Assembly (NCBI GenBank): GCA_030433805.1
Contig: JARUXA010000005.1
Location: 186,001-250,000 of the forward strand
Source: Sphingomonas sp. PsM26
Lineage (GTDB): Bacteria > Pseudomonadota > Alphaproteobacteria > Sphingomonadales > Sphingomonadaceae
Length of the DNA: 64,000 nt
Direction: 5' to 3'
Shown: one piece after another, positions 53,883 to 62,167 of the stretch
Numbering within the stretch: position 1 is the stretch's first letter
Layout: every line of letters starts with the position of its first letter
The notes under the pieces: generated by a model
Seen by the model: only the letters and a program-made list of their open reading frames with translations
What the model was told of the DNA's origin: nothing
Database searches by the model: none
Made by a program: the position numbers and the translations under genes

Positions 53883-55506
53883 ACGCCCGCGCACGGCGGG
53901 CAGGGTGCGCGCTGTTCTGATCGCGCTCGCCGGGGCGACGGCGCTCGCGGGGGGCTTGCGGCTGCTGAGCCGGTTGCCGGAGCGCACGCCGGAGAAAGAG
54001 CCAGCAGCGCGGGGCGGCCGGGACACCGCATTGGGCCGGGCGGCGGCGGCAGCGGCGGCGCGGCACCCCAATCTGACCGGCCTGCAACTTCTGTCCGACG
54101 CGCACGATGCCTTTGCCGCGCGCGTCCTGTTGGCGCGGCAGGCGGAGCGGACGCTCGACCTGCAATATTACATCTGGCACGGCGACCGTACGGGGACGCT
54201 GATGCTCGAGGCGGTTCATCAGGCTGCCGATCGTGGCGTGAAGGTGCGGTTGCTGCTCGACGACAATGGCATTGCCGGGCTCGATACCGTGTTGTCGGCG
54301 CTCGATCGGCATCCCAATATCGCGGTGCGGCTGTTCAATCCGTTCCGCATCCGCTTTCCCAAGGCGATCGGCTACCTCGCTGATTTCAAACGGCTCAATC
54401 GCCGGATGCACAACAAGAGCTTCACCGCCGACGGTGCCGCGACGATCGTCGGGGGACGCAATGTCGGCGACGAATATTTCGGCGCGGGCGACGGCGGGCT
54501 GTTCGCCGACCTCGATGTGCTCGCGATCGGCCCGATCGTTGAAGCGGTCGAAGACGACTTCGCGCGTTATTGGAACAGCGCCTCGGCCTATCCCGCCGCG
54601 CAGATCCTGCCACCGGTCAGCGACGGCAAGCTTGACCAGTTGACCACCAAAGCATCGCTGGTCGAGCGCGACCCGGGGGCGAGGGCGTTCGTCGAGCGGC
54701 TTCGCGCGCTGCCGCTGATCCGCGACCTGATCGACGGAAGCCTTAGATTGACCTGGGCACCCGTGCGGATGATCAGCGACGACCCGGCCAAGGCACTGGA
54801 CGCAGCGCCGCGCGAGGCGTTGCTGGCGGGCAAGCTCGACGCGGCGATCGGCGCGCCGGACCGCGAACTCCTATTGGTGGCGGGCTATTTCGTTCCCGGC
54901 GACGCGGTGACGGAGCAGCTTTGCGCGCTCGCACGGGACAGCGTGTCGATCCGTGTGCTCACCAACAGTTTCGCCGCGACCGACGTCGCGCTGGTTCACG
55001 CGGGCTATGCGCCATCGCGCACCGCGCTGTTGCAGGCGGGGGTGCGGCTGTTCGAACTGTGCGGCACCGCGCGCGATCTCCCCGATCACAAGGCGCGTCG
55101 GCAGGGCAGTCGGCTCGGGATCGGGAGTACGCTGCGGGGATCGGGGACGGGACGCGTTGCCGCATTGCGGTCGGGGGCATCGACGCTCCATGCGAAGACC
55201 TTTGCGGTCGATCGCGCGCGTCTGTTCATCGGGTCGTTCAACCTCGATCCGCGGTCGATCGACCTCAACACCGAACTTGGCTTCGTGATCGACAGTCCCG
55301 AACTCGCCGCCCGCATCGCGGAGACGTTTGACGACGCCATTCCTCAGGCAGCGTATGAAGTCGTGCTGGCGGACGGCGACCGCCTTCAATGGCGCGAAGT
55401 CCGGGGGGAGACCACGATCCTGCATGACCGCGAACCCGGCATGACGGCCGTCGATCACGCGGTCATCGCGGTGGCGGAGCGGTTACCGATCCGGTGGTTG
55501 CTCTAG
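53863..55506 (+). CDS. Phospholipase D / cardiolipin synthase-like protein
   Basis: The ATG at 53863 (MATPKAERPRTAG) has AAGGACGGG just upstream and gives 547 residues. One N-terminal helix (about 15-35) anchors it to the membrane. Two HKD motifs are intact: H183, K185, D190 in MHNKSFTADGA, and H443, K445, D450 in LHAKTFAVDRA, each followed by a Gly-rich strand (IVGGRN, FIGSFN). The enzyme could transfer phosphatidyl groups, as in cardiolipin synthesis, or hydrolyse phospholipids. It overlaps the permease gene and is probably co-expressed with it. Confidence 0.92.
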   Translation: MATPKAERPRTAGRVRAVLIALAGATALAGGLRLLSRLPERTPEKEPAARGGRDTALGRAAAAAAARHPNLTGLQLLSDAHDAFAARVLLARQAERTLDLQYYIWHGDRTGTLMLEAVHQAADRGVKVRLLLDDNGIAGLDTVLSALDRHPNIAVRLFNPFRIRFPKAIGYLADFKRLNRRMHNKSFTADGAATIVGGRNVGDEYFGAGDGGLFADLDVLAIGPIVEAVEDDFARYWNSASAYPAAQILPPVSDGKLDQLTTKASLVERDPGARAFVERLRALPLIRDLIDGSLRLTWAPVRMISDDPAKALDAAPREALLAGKLDAAIGAPDRELLLVAGYFVPGDAVTEQLCALARDSVSIRVLTNSFAATDVALVHAGYAPSRTALLQAGVRLFELCGTARDLPDHKARRQGSRLGIGSTLRGSGTGRVAALRSGASTLHAKTFAVDRARLFIGSFNLDPRSIDLNTELGFVIDSPELAARIAETFDDAIPQAAYEVVLADGDRLQWREVRGETTILHDREPGMTAVDHAVIAVAERLPIRWLL

Positions 55507-55529
55507 ATCTCAGGGACATAGCGAGGGAT

Positions 55530-55558
55530 TGTCAGAGCGAATGTCAGCACGCCTGACA
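55530..55558. promoter_or_regulatory. Three TGTCAG half-sites before the HAD phosphatase gene
   Basis: TGTCAG occurs at 55530-55535 and 55542-55547, and its inverse CTGACA at 55553-55558. The last two make a 6-bp inverted repeat with a 5-bp loop. The cluster sits in the 156-bp gap 55507-55662, about 105 bp before the ATG. It may be an operator or the end of the upstream transcript. Confidence 0.3.
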
Positions 55559-55662
55559 GGTAACGATCTGGCGGACGGTGGGGCAGATGTTCGTCGTGAA
55601 CCGCTGCCCAGCGGTCGCGCGCGCTATTGCATCGGGCGCGGTTTTCCTGAAACGCACGCGCC

Positions 55663-56346
55663 ATGACCAATCAGTATTCCCAATCGCTTGTCCCGTATGC
55701 GGACCGTTCGTTCCAGGCCTGTCTGTTCGACATGGACGGGACGCTGCTCACCTCGATCGAATCCGCCGAGCGCGTCTGGTCGCGCTGGCTTCGCGCGCAT
55801 GATCTCGATCCGGTGGTGATTCTCCCCACCATTCACGGGGTACAGACGATCGAGACGATCACCCGGCTCGGCATTCCGAGAATCGATCCGCGCACGGAAG
55901 CCGCGTGGATCGCGCGCGAGGAGGCGATCGACCTCGACGGGGTTCGCGCCATCGAGGGAGCGGTCGAATTCGTGGCGGGGTTGCCGGAAGACGGCTGGGC
56001 GATCGTCACGTCGGCCACCCGCGTGCTGGCAGAGGCGCGTCTGGCGGCGGCCGGTCTGACCGCGCCGCCCCTGTTCATCACCGCCGAGGACATCGCCAAC
56101 GGCAAGCCCGCCCCCGATTGCTACATCGAGGCAGCACGCCGACTGGGGAAGAACGTGACGCAGTGCGCCGTGTTCGAGGACGCACCAGCGGGGATCGAAG
56201 CCGGTCGTGCCGCAGGAGCAGCGGTCGTCGTGATCACCGCCACCCATGCGCATCCCGTCCCGACGGAATATCCGCAAATTCGCGATTATCGCGGCCTCAC
56301 CACGATCCACAGCGACGGAACGATGCGACTGACGTCGAGTCGCTAG
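55663..56346 (+). CDS. HAD-superfamily sugar-phosphatase-like protein
   Basis: The protein has 227 residues. HAD motif I is FDMDGTLL (about 22-29) with the nucleophile Asp. Motif II Thr/Ser is in AIVTSATR, motif III Lys is in NGKPAPDCY, and motif IV is VFEDAPAGIEAG. The cap lies between I and II. The sequence resembles the YfbT/GPP branch that removes phosphate from sugar or polyol phosphates. No signal peptide. It converges with rpsU across a clear hairpin. Confidence 0.9.
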   Translation: MTNQYSQSLVPYADRSFQACLFDMDGTLLTSIESAERVWSRWLRAHDLDPVVILPTIHGVQTIETITRLGIPRIDPRTEAAWIAREEAIDLDGVRAIEGAVEFVAGLPEDGWAIVTSATRVLAEARLAAAGLTAPPLFITAEDIANGKPAPDCYIEAARRLGKNVTQCAVFEDAPAGIEAGRAAGAAVVVITATHAHPVPTEYPQIRDYRGLTTIHSDGTMRLTSSR

Positions 56347-56358
56347 CGCACACGCAAA

Positions 56359-56389
56359 ACATCAGCGCCGCGGAGCGCGGCGCTGATGT
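56359..56389 (-). terminator. Intrinsic terminator between the HAD gene and rpsU
   Basis: ACATCAGCGCCGCG (56359-56372) and CGCGGCGCTGATGT (56376-56389) form a perfect 14-bp stem with a GAG loop. On the minus strand the stem is followed by a short run of T, so it fits best as the rpsU terminator. It may also stop the HAD transcript, which ends 12 bp away. Confidence 0.85.
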
Positions 56390-56447
56390 CAGGTTCACCG
56401 GAAACAGGATGACTGGCGGGGAGGGCGTTCCGCACCCCGCCAGAGAA

Positions 56448-56648
56448 TCAGGCGTCGCGTTCCGCGCGCTTGCGATCGGCCTTGCGGGCACGACCGATGG
56501 CAGCAGCCCGCTCACGCGCGCGCTTCTCGGACGGCTTCTCGTAATGGCGGCGTTGCTTCATCTCGCGGAAGATACCTTCCCGCTGCATTTTCTTCTTGAG
56601 CGCACGAAGCGCCTGGTCGACGTTGTTGTCGCGAACGGTAATCTGCAT
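56448..56648 (-). CDS. rpsU: Ribosomal protein S21
   Basis: The protein has 66 residues beginning [20 protein letters not shown], with the basic segment [19 protein letters not shown]. This is the S21 pattern of alphaproteobacteria in full length. S21 helps 30S subunits pair with mRNA leaders at initiation. It is monocistronic here, with a terminator 58 bp beyond its stop and a 249-bp leader region (56649-56897) that contains a tandem repeat but no other gene. Confidence 0.97.
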   Translation of the reverse strand: MQITVRDNNVDQALRALKKKMQREGIFREMKQRRHYEKPSEKRARERAAAIGRARKADRKRAERDA

Positions 56649-56735
56649 GGTCGTTAGCTCGTGGTGTGATGCGGGTGAATTTCCACCGCTGTATGGGCAA
56701 TGCGCGGGCGTGCCAAGGGACGAGTTCACGTTCTT

Positions 56736-56775
56736 GGCGCTGAATCGTCCTAATTGGCGCTGAATCGTCCTAATT
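56736..56775. repeat. Perfect tandem duplication of a 20-bp unit upstream of rpsU
   Basis: The unit GGCGCTGAATCGTCCTAATT occurs twice with no spacer and no mismatch (56736-56755 and 56756-56775). It begins 88 bp upstream of the rpsU ATG. It may be a recent duplication, a paired regulator site or part of the promoter. Confidence 0.85.
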
Positions 56776-56897
56776 TGCCCGTATGGAGGCCGGATACCGG
56801 CGCGAAATCCGGTTTTTCCGCTCTCGCAGGAACGCGACGGCGTCATTCGGTGCTGCGATCCCCAAGGTACGGGTGACCGCCGCTCGCGGTGCGACTC

Positions 56898-57119
56898 TCA
56901 GCCCGGGATGCCCCAATTGGCTTCTTCGTCGGCTGCTTTCGCCGTGCGGACGAGGTGCTCGACGTAATTCTGGAAGATCGGAACGGTGAAGGTGACCAGT
57001 GTCGGTTCACCCTTGGGTTCCTTGAACGTCAGCACGACGAAGCGCTGGCCGTCCTCATCGAGCACGAGGCCTGCTTCCATCGCGCCGGGGCCGCTGGGGG
57101 TAATGACGGTCGCTACCAC
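56898..57119 (-). CDS. Hypothetical protein, 73 residues
   Basis: A GTG start with GAGG about nine bases upstream gives a small soluble protein beginning VATVITPSGPGAME. The middle part (GLVLDEDGQRFVVLTFKEP) has beta-strand character, and the C-terminal part (IFQNYVEHLVRTAKAADEE) is helical. I do not recognise a family. It lies 249 bp upstream of rpsU on the same strand. The composition supports real coding. Confidence 0.6.
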   Translation of the reverse strand: MVATVITPSGPGAMEAGLVLDEDGQRFVVLTFKEPKGEPTLVTFTVPIFQNYVEHLVRTAKAADEEANWGIPG

Positions 57120-57193
57120 GGGAAAAAGCCTCGCTCGTTAAGGTCGGCAACGAAAGCGGGGAGCCCCGTTGTCCGGCCCGGTCTCTCGCGGAT

Positions 57194-57328
57194 TTACGCG
57201 GCTCTCGCAATCCCGATATCGGCTGCGTCATTGGCCGGACCGATCTTGCTCGCGGTCGCCCCGAGCGCTGCAGCGTCGGCAGACTGCGCCTTGCGGTACT
57301 GGATGTAGAGAGCGATCAGGGAGAACAT
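57194..57328 (-). CDS. 44-residue hypothetical protein
   Basis: The ATG gives MFSLIALYIQYRKAQSADA and is preceded by GAGG five bases upstream. The first ten residues are hydrophobic, and the rest is Ala-rich and ends IGIARAA. I do not recognise it. The gap to the next gene on the left is 74 bp. It may be a small membrane-associated protein, but the evidence is limited to the start signal and the reading frame. Confidence 0.45.
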   Translation of the reverse strand: MFSLIALYIQYRKAQSADAAALGATASKIGPANDAADIGIARAA

Positions 57329-57516
57329 GGCAACCTCGCGAAGTATTGCTGCGCTGCAGCATTCGCAGAATATGTGACGTCGCCCATGTTTCGGCGCAAC
57401 TGCGTTCCTTCCAATCACGACTGCGCAAAACGAAACCGCCGCATGACGATCCGTCGAGGGGGCTGGGAATGGCATGATTCGACGCGGCGTTTGGCTGCCC
57501 CGGCATCGACCCGGCT

Positions 57517-59346
57517 CTATCGTTTGCGTGTCGCGTCGACGAACGCAGCCGTCCAGACGAGGGGGGCGTTCCAGTTGATCGCCACCTCGTTGACCGTGAA
57601 GGCACGGTAGTCATCGACCCAGCATGTTTGCGGCGCGCAGCCCTTCATCGGACCGGCATCGTTCGCAGCGCCGGAATTGGGCCCGCCCGACAGGACACCG
57701 CTGGGCGGCGCCGGGAACCCCGCGTCCGCCGCCGCTGCCCAGAACCGGTGGTGCGGGTGCTGCATCGGGCGAACACCGACGCCCGTCACATAGGACCGAT
57801 CGAGCGGATTGCGGCCGAGGATATAGTCGAGGCTCGCCACCACGGCGTCGCGGTACGCAGGCTTCCGGTCGATCTGCCATGCCACGCCCAGCACGATCGC
57901 GCGGTTGAGGATCGTGCTGTTCGAGCCCCAGGGATACCGTGTGCCGCTAAACGGGATGCCATAACCGCTGCGCCCGGTCTCGGCGACGAACCCGTCGGCA
58001 AGCGTGGTGATGCGGTTGCGGAGCGTCGCGGCGTCGGTGTCCGGCAACCCAGCGGGGAGCGTTGCGAGTGTCAGCGCGCCCGCAAGCTTGAGCGATCCCC
58101 AACTGATATCCGTGCCGGGGTCGGTGAAGATCCCGTCCTTGCGCAATCGTTCGAGGAACACGGGCTCGCGCGTCGTTGCGTAAAGCTGCGCCGCCGCGAA
58201 GCTGAATTCGTCGCGCACGTCCGGGTCGTCATATCCACCGCTGCCGGTGAAGTCGGAACTCGTCAGCAGATCGGGATGGCGCAGCGCCGCCGCCCATCCC
58301 CGTCGTGCCGCGGTCAGGCAGCGGGTGGCGAAAGCCGGATCGACCGTCCGCCAGATCCGCGCGCAGTGCGCCGCGACGCCGACCATGTTGAGCGTTGCGG
58401 CGGTCGATGGCGGGTACAGGAACCGGGTCTGCCGATCCTCGGCGGGCGCGGTCGGTATCCTGGTCCAGGTCTCGTCGGCGATCTTGGTGTGGACGAGGCC
58501 GCCAGCATCGATCGTCTCGAACCGCGTGATCGGCTTGCCCGGACGCCCTGCATCCGGCGCGATCGCCAAGCGGGTGCCGTCGGGGATCTGCATCGACAGG
58601 AGGAACGCGACTTCGACGCGCGCCTCGTCGAGCAGATCGTCGACGCGATCCCCGGTTTCGGGGATGATCATGGGGCTGTCGGCAAACAAGCGAGGATCGC
58701 CCCACGCGGCAAGACGTTCGTGCAGGTCGAGCAACGTCCATGTCGAGACGCCGCCGTTCACCACATATTTGCCGTGGTCGCCCGCGTCATACCAGCCGCC
58801 GGTCGCATCGAGCGTATAATCGCACCCGGGCCATTGGACGCCCTTCTGGTCGCGTCCGGCGAAACAGGTGGCGGTGTCGGACGGATGACCGGCGGGGCGG
58901 GCGAGGTCGGGGCGCTCGACGTAGTCGGGCAGGATCGGGACCGCGCTGCGCTGCTGATAGAAGAACGCCATGGCCGTCAGTGCGAGCGGCCCGAACGGAC
59001 GAGCGTTGATGGCGAACGGATGGCTGGCTTTGGGGCCGACGTGAAGACGGTAGCCGTTGCCCGAGCGGCGGAACGCGCCGAAGTCGATCCGGTGGACGCT
59101 TTCGCCGGATGCGGCGTCGGGGCCGAACGGGATCGTCTTGCCCGAGGCGACGATCTTGCCGCGCGCGTCGGTCAACGTCCACGCCAGCGGGGTGCTCTCG
59201 GCGGCGGCCAGGACCGCGATCTTGGTGCCGCTGGTCTCGAACCCGGCCTGACCGATCCGGATCGGGGCGGGCGGCGGTACGGGCGGGGGCGGGGCGGCGG
59301 CCGTCGTCAGCAGCAGGGCCGCTGCGCCCGACAGGATCCGGCTCAT
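57517..59346 (-). CDS. Secreted GH9 endoglucanase-like enzyme with N-terminal Ig-like (CelD_N) domain
   Basis: The ATG at 59346 overlaps the stop of the GH3 gene (ATGA). The frame continues upstream, but that part is antisense-like within GH3 and was excluded. The 609-residue protein has a signal sequence, a Pro-rich linker (PPPPVPPPAP), an Ig-like domain (about 28-115) and the (alpha/alpha)6 catalytic domain. Catalytic residues: Asp187 and Asp190 in GGWYDAGDHGKYV, the His region in VGVRPMQHPHHRF, and acid Glu587 in FTVNEVAINWNAPL. The enzyme should cleave beta-1,4-glucan or xyloglucan, delivering oligomers to the coupled GH3. Confidence 0.94.
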   Translation of the reverse strand: MSRILSGAAALLLTTAAAPPPPVPPPAPIRIGQAGFETSGTKIAVLAAAESTPLAWTLTDARGKIVASGKTIPFGPDAASGESVHRIDFGAFRRSGNGYRLHVGPKASHPFAINARPFGPLALTAMAFFYQQRSAVPILPDYVERPDLARPAGHPSDTATCFAGRDQKGVQWPGCDYTLDATGGWYDAGDHGKYVVNGGVSTWTLLDLHERLAAWGDPRLFADSPMIIPETGDRVDDLLDEARVEVAFLLSMQIPDGTRLAIAPDAGRPGKPITRFETIDAGGLVHTKIADETWTRIPTAPAEDRQTRFLYPPSTAATLNMVGVAAHCARIWRTVDPAFATRCLTAARRGWAAALRHPDLLTSSDFTGSGGYDDPDVRDEFSFAAAQLYATTREPVFLERLRKDGIFTDPGTDISWGSLKLAGALTLATLPAGLPDTDAATLRNRITTLADGFVAETGRSGYGIPFSGTRYPWGSNSTILNRAIVLGVAWQIDRKPAYRDAVVASLDYILGRNPLDRSYVTGVGVRPMQHPHHRFWAAAADAGFPAPPSGVLSGGPNSGAANDAGPMKGCAPQTCWVDDYRAFTVNEVAINWNAPLVWTAAFVDATRKR

Positions 59347-61865
59347 CCGCCGCACTGGGTCATCGGGACGGGTGCCGAATCGATCTTCACGTCGGAGATC
59401 GACAGCGCGAGCTTGCCATCGGTCGCGATCACGAACGGTGCGGTGACCTGTGCCATGTCGATCCCGCGCTTGGCGAAGCACTGCAGCGGGACGATCACCT
59501 GTTGCCACGCGCCTGCCTTGCCCGCCGCGAGCGCGCCGGTGATCGGGACGGTCACGACCTTGCCGTCGTTGCTGACCATGCCGAGCATGACGGGCGCGGT
59601 CCCTGCGCGATCGACGCGGACGTCGACGACCAGGCTCAGTTCCCCGTTGCTTTCGCGGGTCAGGTCGAGCGGACCGGACGTCTCGACCCGCGCGTCCGCA
59701 GCGCCACCCGCCCAGACGAACGCACGCGCATCCTCCTGACGTCGACGATCGACCGCGGATGCGGTGAGGCGCCGGGTCGTGGTCGTGCCGGTTGCGCCGA
59801 GCAGGCGGACCTTCGATTGCCCCTGTTCGACCAGTGTCAGCGACCAGCCCTCGGGGACGCGTCCCTTGCCGAAGATGGTGCCGTTCGACGACGCGGCCAT
59901 GCCGGCGGGGCGCGTTTCGTCGAGTTTTGGCACGACCCCTGGCTTGGCGTAGCTGAGGCCGTAGCCGAAGGGGAACAGCGGGTCGTAGCCGGGATCGGAA
60001 CGGTTGAGGACGAACTGGTCGGGGCGCTTGGGCCAGGAGAAACTGAGTTTTCCGCGGAAGTCGTGCGCGATGCCGCCGTCTTGCTTGCGGAACAGCACGT
60101 CGGCGACGCCGCCGCCCTCGCTCCCCGGCAGGAATGCCGCGACGAATGCGTCCGAGGCGTTGAGTTCGGCATTCACCCACAGCGGCCGTCCCGACAGGAA
60201 CACCGCGACCACCGGCACACCCGCCGCCTTCAGCTTGCGCAGCAGTTCGAGATCCGACTTGTCCTCGGGACTGTAATCGAGATTGGGCCGGTCGCCCTTG
60301 AATTCGGCATAGGGCTGTTCACCGAACACGACGATCGCCGCATCGGGCTTCCTGCTATAGCTGCCGTCTTCGGACAGCGTTGCGGTGCCGCCCGCGGCCT
60401 TGACCGCCGTGCTGATTCCCGACCAGATCGTCTCGGCATGGGGGAAGTTCGCGTTGGTCGTGCCGCTGCCCTGCCATGTCAGCGACCAGCCACCGGCCTG
60501 TTGCGCGATGTTGTCCGCGCCGCCGCCCGCCACCAGAATGTCGGCGGAAGGCTTCAATGGCAGCAGGGCGCCGTCGTTCTTCAGCAGCACTAGCGACTCC
60601 TGGACCGCCCGGCGTGCGATCGCGCGGTGATCCGCCGCGCCGATCAGCGCCATCTTGCCCGCCAGTGCCCGCGACGAGGGACGACCGCGGTCGAACGTGC
60701 CCGCGCGGATCTTGACGCGCAGGATGCGGCGGACCGCGTCGTCCAGCCGTGCCGCGGAAATCTCGCCGGTCTGCGCCTGCTTCAGCGTGTTGTCGTAGAG
60801 CGCTTTCCACCCGCTGCCCGAATACATGAACATGTCGAGCCCGGCATTGATCGCCGCGGCGCAACTCTCGTTCGAACAGCCCTCGACCTGACCATGGCCG
60901 TTCCAGTCGCCAACCACGAACCCGTCGAAGTGGAGACGATCCTTGAGTACGCCGGTCAGCAAGCTCTTGTTGCCGTGCATCTTCGCGCCGTTCCAGCTCG
61001 AGAAGCTCGCCATGACCGATTGCGTGCCCGCCTCGATCGCCGCGGGATAGCCGCCGAGATGCACGTCGCGCAGTTCGGTTTCGGGGATCCGCGCATCACC
61101 CTGGTCGCGTCCGCCCGTGCCGCCGTCGCCGAGGAAATGCTTGGTCGTGGCGATGACGTGGTCGGGGGCGAGGAATTCCTTCGTGCCGACCTTGCCCTGT
61201 ACGCCCTCGATCACCGCGCCCGCGTACGCCGCCTGGATCGTCGGTTCTTCCGAATAGCTTTCGTAGGTGCGTCCCCAGCGATCGTCGCGGACGACGGCGA
61301 GGGTCGGCGCGAAGGTCCAGTCGATCCCGGCGGCGGCGGTCTCGATCGCGGTGACGTGGCCGATGTCGCGCATCAGGTCGCGGTCCAGCGCCGCACCGAG
61401 GCCGATGTTGTGCGGGAAAAGCGTCGCGCCGGGGATGTTGTTGTTGCCGTGGACCGCATCGGTTCCCCAGATCACCGGGATCGCGGGGCGACCGTCGCTG
61501 CGCGCCATCGAGGCGTCGTAGAATTCATCTGCGAGCTTCAGCCATTCGACGGGTGGCGCAAGGTCGTTGCCGCGGGGGCCGGAATTGCCGCCGTTGAGGA
61601 TCGAACCGAGCTTGTAGGTGCGCAGGTCCGACGGGTCGATGCTGGCGATGTCGACCTGGATCAGCTGGCCGACCTTGTCCGCGACCGACATGCGTTTGAG
61701 GATCGCCTCGATCCGCGCCTCGACCTTCGGGTCACGAAGCGGGCGGGCGCTGGCGGTTGGCCAGAGTTCCGGGTGCGCTACCGCCGAGAGCGGTACCGCG
61801 GGCGGCATCGCTGCCGATTGCAGCAGCAGCGCAATGGTGAACGTCGAAAGACTGGCTGACATCAT
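59343..61865 (-). CDS. GH3 beta-glucosidase / exo-beta-glucanase
   Basis: The protein has 840 residues with a signal-like N-terminus. The TIM-barrel domain has the substrate-binding motif ATTKHFLGDGGTGGRDQG, quoted as TKHFLGDGG, and the nucleophile Asp320 in FVVGDWNGHGQ. The second domain has AVQESLVLLKNDGALLPL and VVFGEQPYAEFKGDRP. The last 170 residues form an extra galactose-binding-like domain, as in ExoP-type exo-1,3/1,4-beta-glucanases. It overlaps the GH9 gene by 4 bp and is divergent from the TBDT at 62168. Its role is probably to release glucose from beta-glucan oligosaccharides. Confidence 0.94.
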   Translation of the reverse strand: MMSASLSTFTIALLLQSAAMPPAVPLSAVAHPELWPTASARPLRDPKVEARIEAILKRMSVADKVGQLIQVDIASIDPSDLRTYKLGSILNGGNSGPRGNDLAPPVEWLKLADEFYDASMARSDGRPAIPVIWGTDAVHGNNNIPGATLFPHNIGLGAALDRDLMRDIGHVTAIETAAAGIDWTFAPTLAVVRDDRWGRTYESYSEEPTIQAAYAGAVIEGVQGKVGTKEFLAPDHVIATTKHFLGDGGTGGRDQGDARIPETELRDVHLGGYPAAIEAGTQSVMASFSSWNGAKMHGNKSLLTGVLKDRLHFDGFVVGDWNGHGQVEGCSNESCAAAINAGLDMFMYSGSGWKALYDNTLKQAQTGEISAARLDDAVRRILRVKIRAGTFDRGRPSSRALAGKMALIGAADHRAIARRAVQESLVLLKNDGALLPLKPSADILVAGGGADNIAQQAGGWSLTWQGSGTTNANFPHAETIWSGISTAVKAAGGTATLSEDGSYSRKPDAAIVVFGEQPYAEFKGDRPNLDYSPEDKSDLELLRKLKAAGVPVVAVFLSGRPLWVNAELNASDAFVAAFLPGSEGGGVADVLFRKQDGGIAHDFRGKLSFSWPKRPDQFVLNRSDPGYDPLFPFGYGLSYAKPGVVPKLDETRPAGMAASSNGTIFGKGRVPEGWSLTLVEQGQSKVRLLGATGTTTTRRLTASAVDRRRQEDARAFVWAGGAADARVETSGPLDLTRESNGELSLVVDVRVDRAGTAPVMLGMVSNDGKVVTVPITGALAAGKAGAWQQVIVPLQCFAKRGIDMAQVTAPFVIATDGKLALSISDVKIDSAPVPMTQCGG

Positions 61866-62068
61866 ACTCTCCCCCCCGCGGTTCGCGGTCCTGATTGTTA
61901 CGCCGGTATCACCCCGACCGGTATATCACCGCTTCCGGCGTCGTTCGGCAATATGCCCATCCATTTCGCCCCGACGGATGCGCCGAATGACGCGCGACCC
62001 GTGCGACAATTTGACAACAGGTCCGTGACATTGCTGGCGCAAATATGAAAACGGTGTTGTCCTATAAA

Positions 62069-62084
62069 TGCGGTACCGCTAACA
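62069..62084. promoter_or_regulatory. LacI-type operator-like site in the GH3 / TonB receptor divergent promoter
   Basis: TGCGGTACCGCTAACA contains the perfect palindrome GCGGTACCGC and the half-site CGCTAACA found in sugar-regulon xylan boxes. Its last 13 bases match the site at 34834-34846 at 12 positions. It lies 84 bp before the receptor ATG and 204 bp from the GH3 start. The rest of the 302-bp gap (61866-62167) has no gene; CTATAAAT just before the site may be part of a promoter. Confidence 0.55.
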
Positions 62085-62167
62085 GCCGCGGATGGAAGCA
62101 CTTTTATAAGGTGCGCCAATCTTGACGATGGCACCGCCCTGTGGGGGGCGGCGCACAGGGGGGATAT

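Noticed and set aside
57628..59739. Long plus-strand open frame (703 codons) opposite GH9
   Set aside because: No motif and skewed composition; GH9 on the other strand has intact catalytic residues.
59347..60180. N-terminal extension of the GH9 frame upstream of ATG 59346
   Set aside because: It lies wholly inside the GH3 gene and has an Arg-rich, non-signal composition. The ATGA overlap and the signal-like start fix the shorter form.
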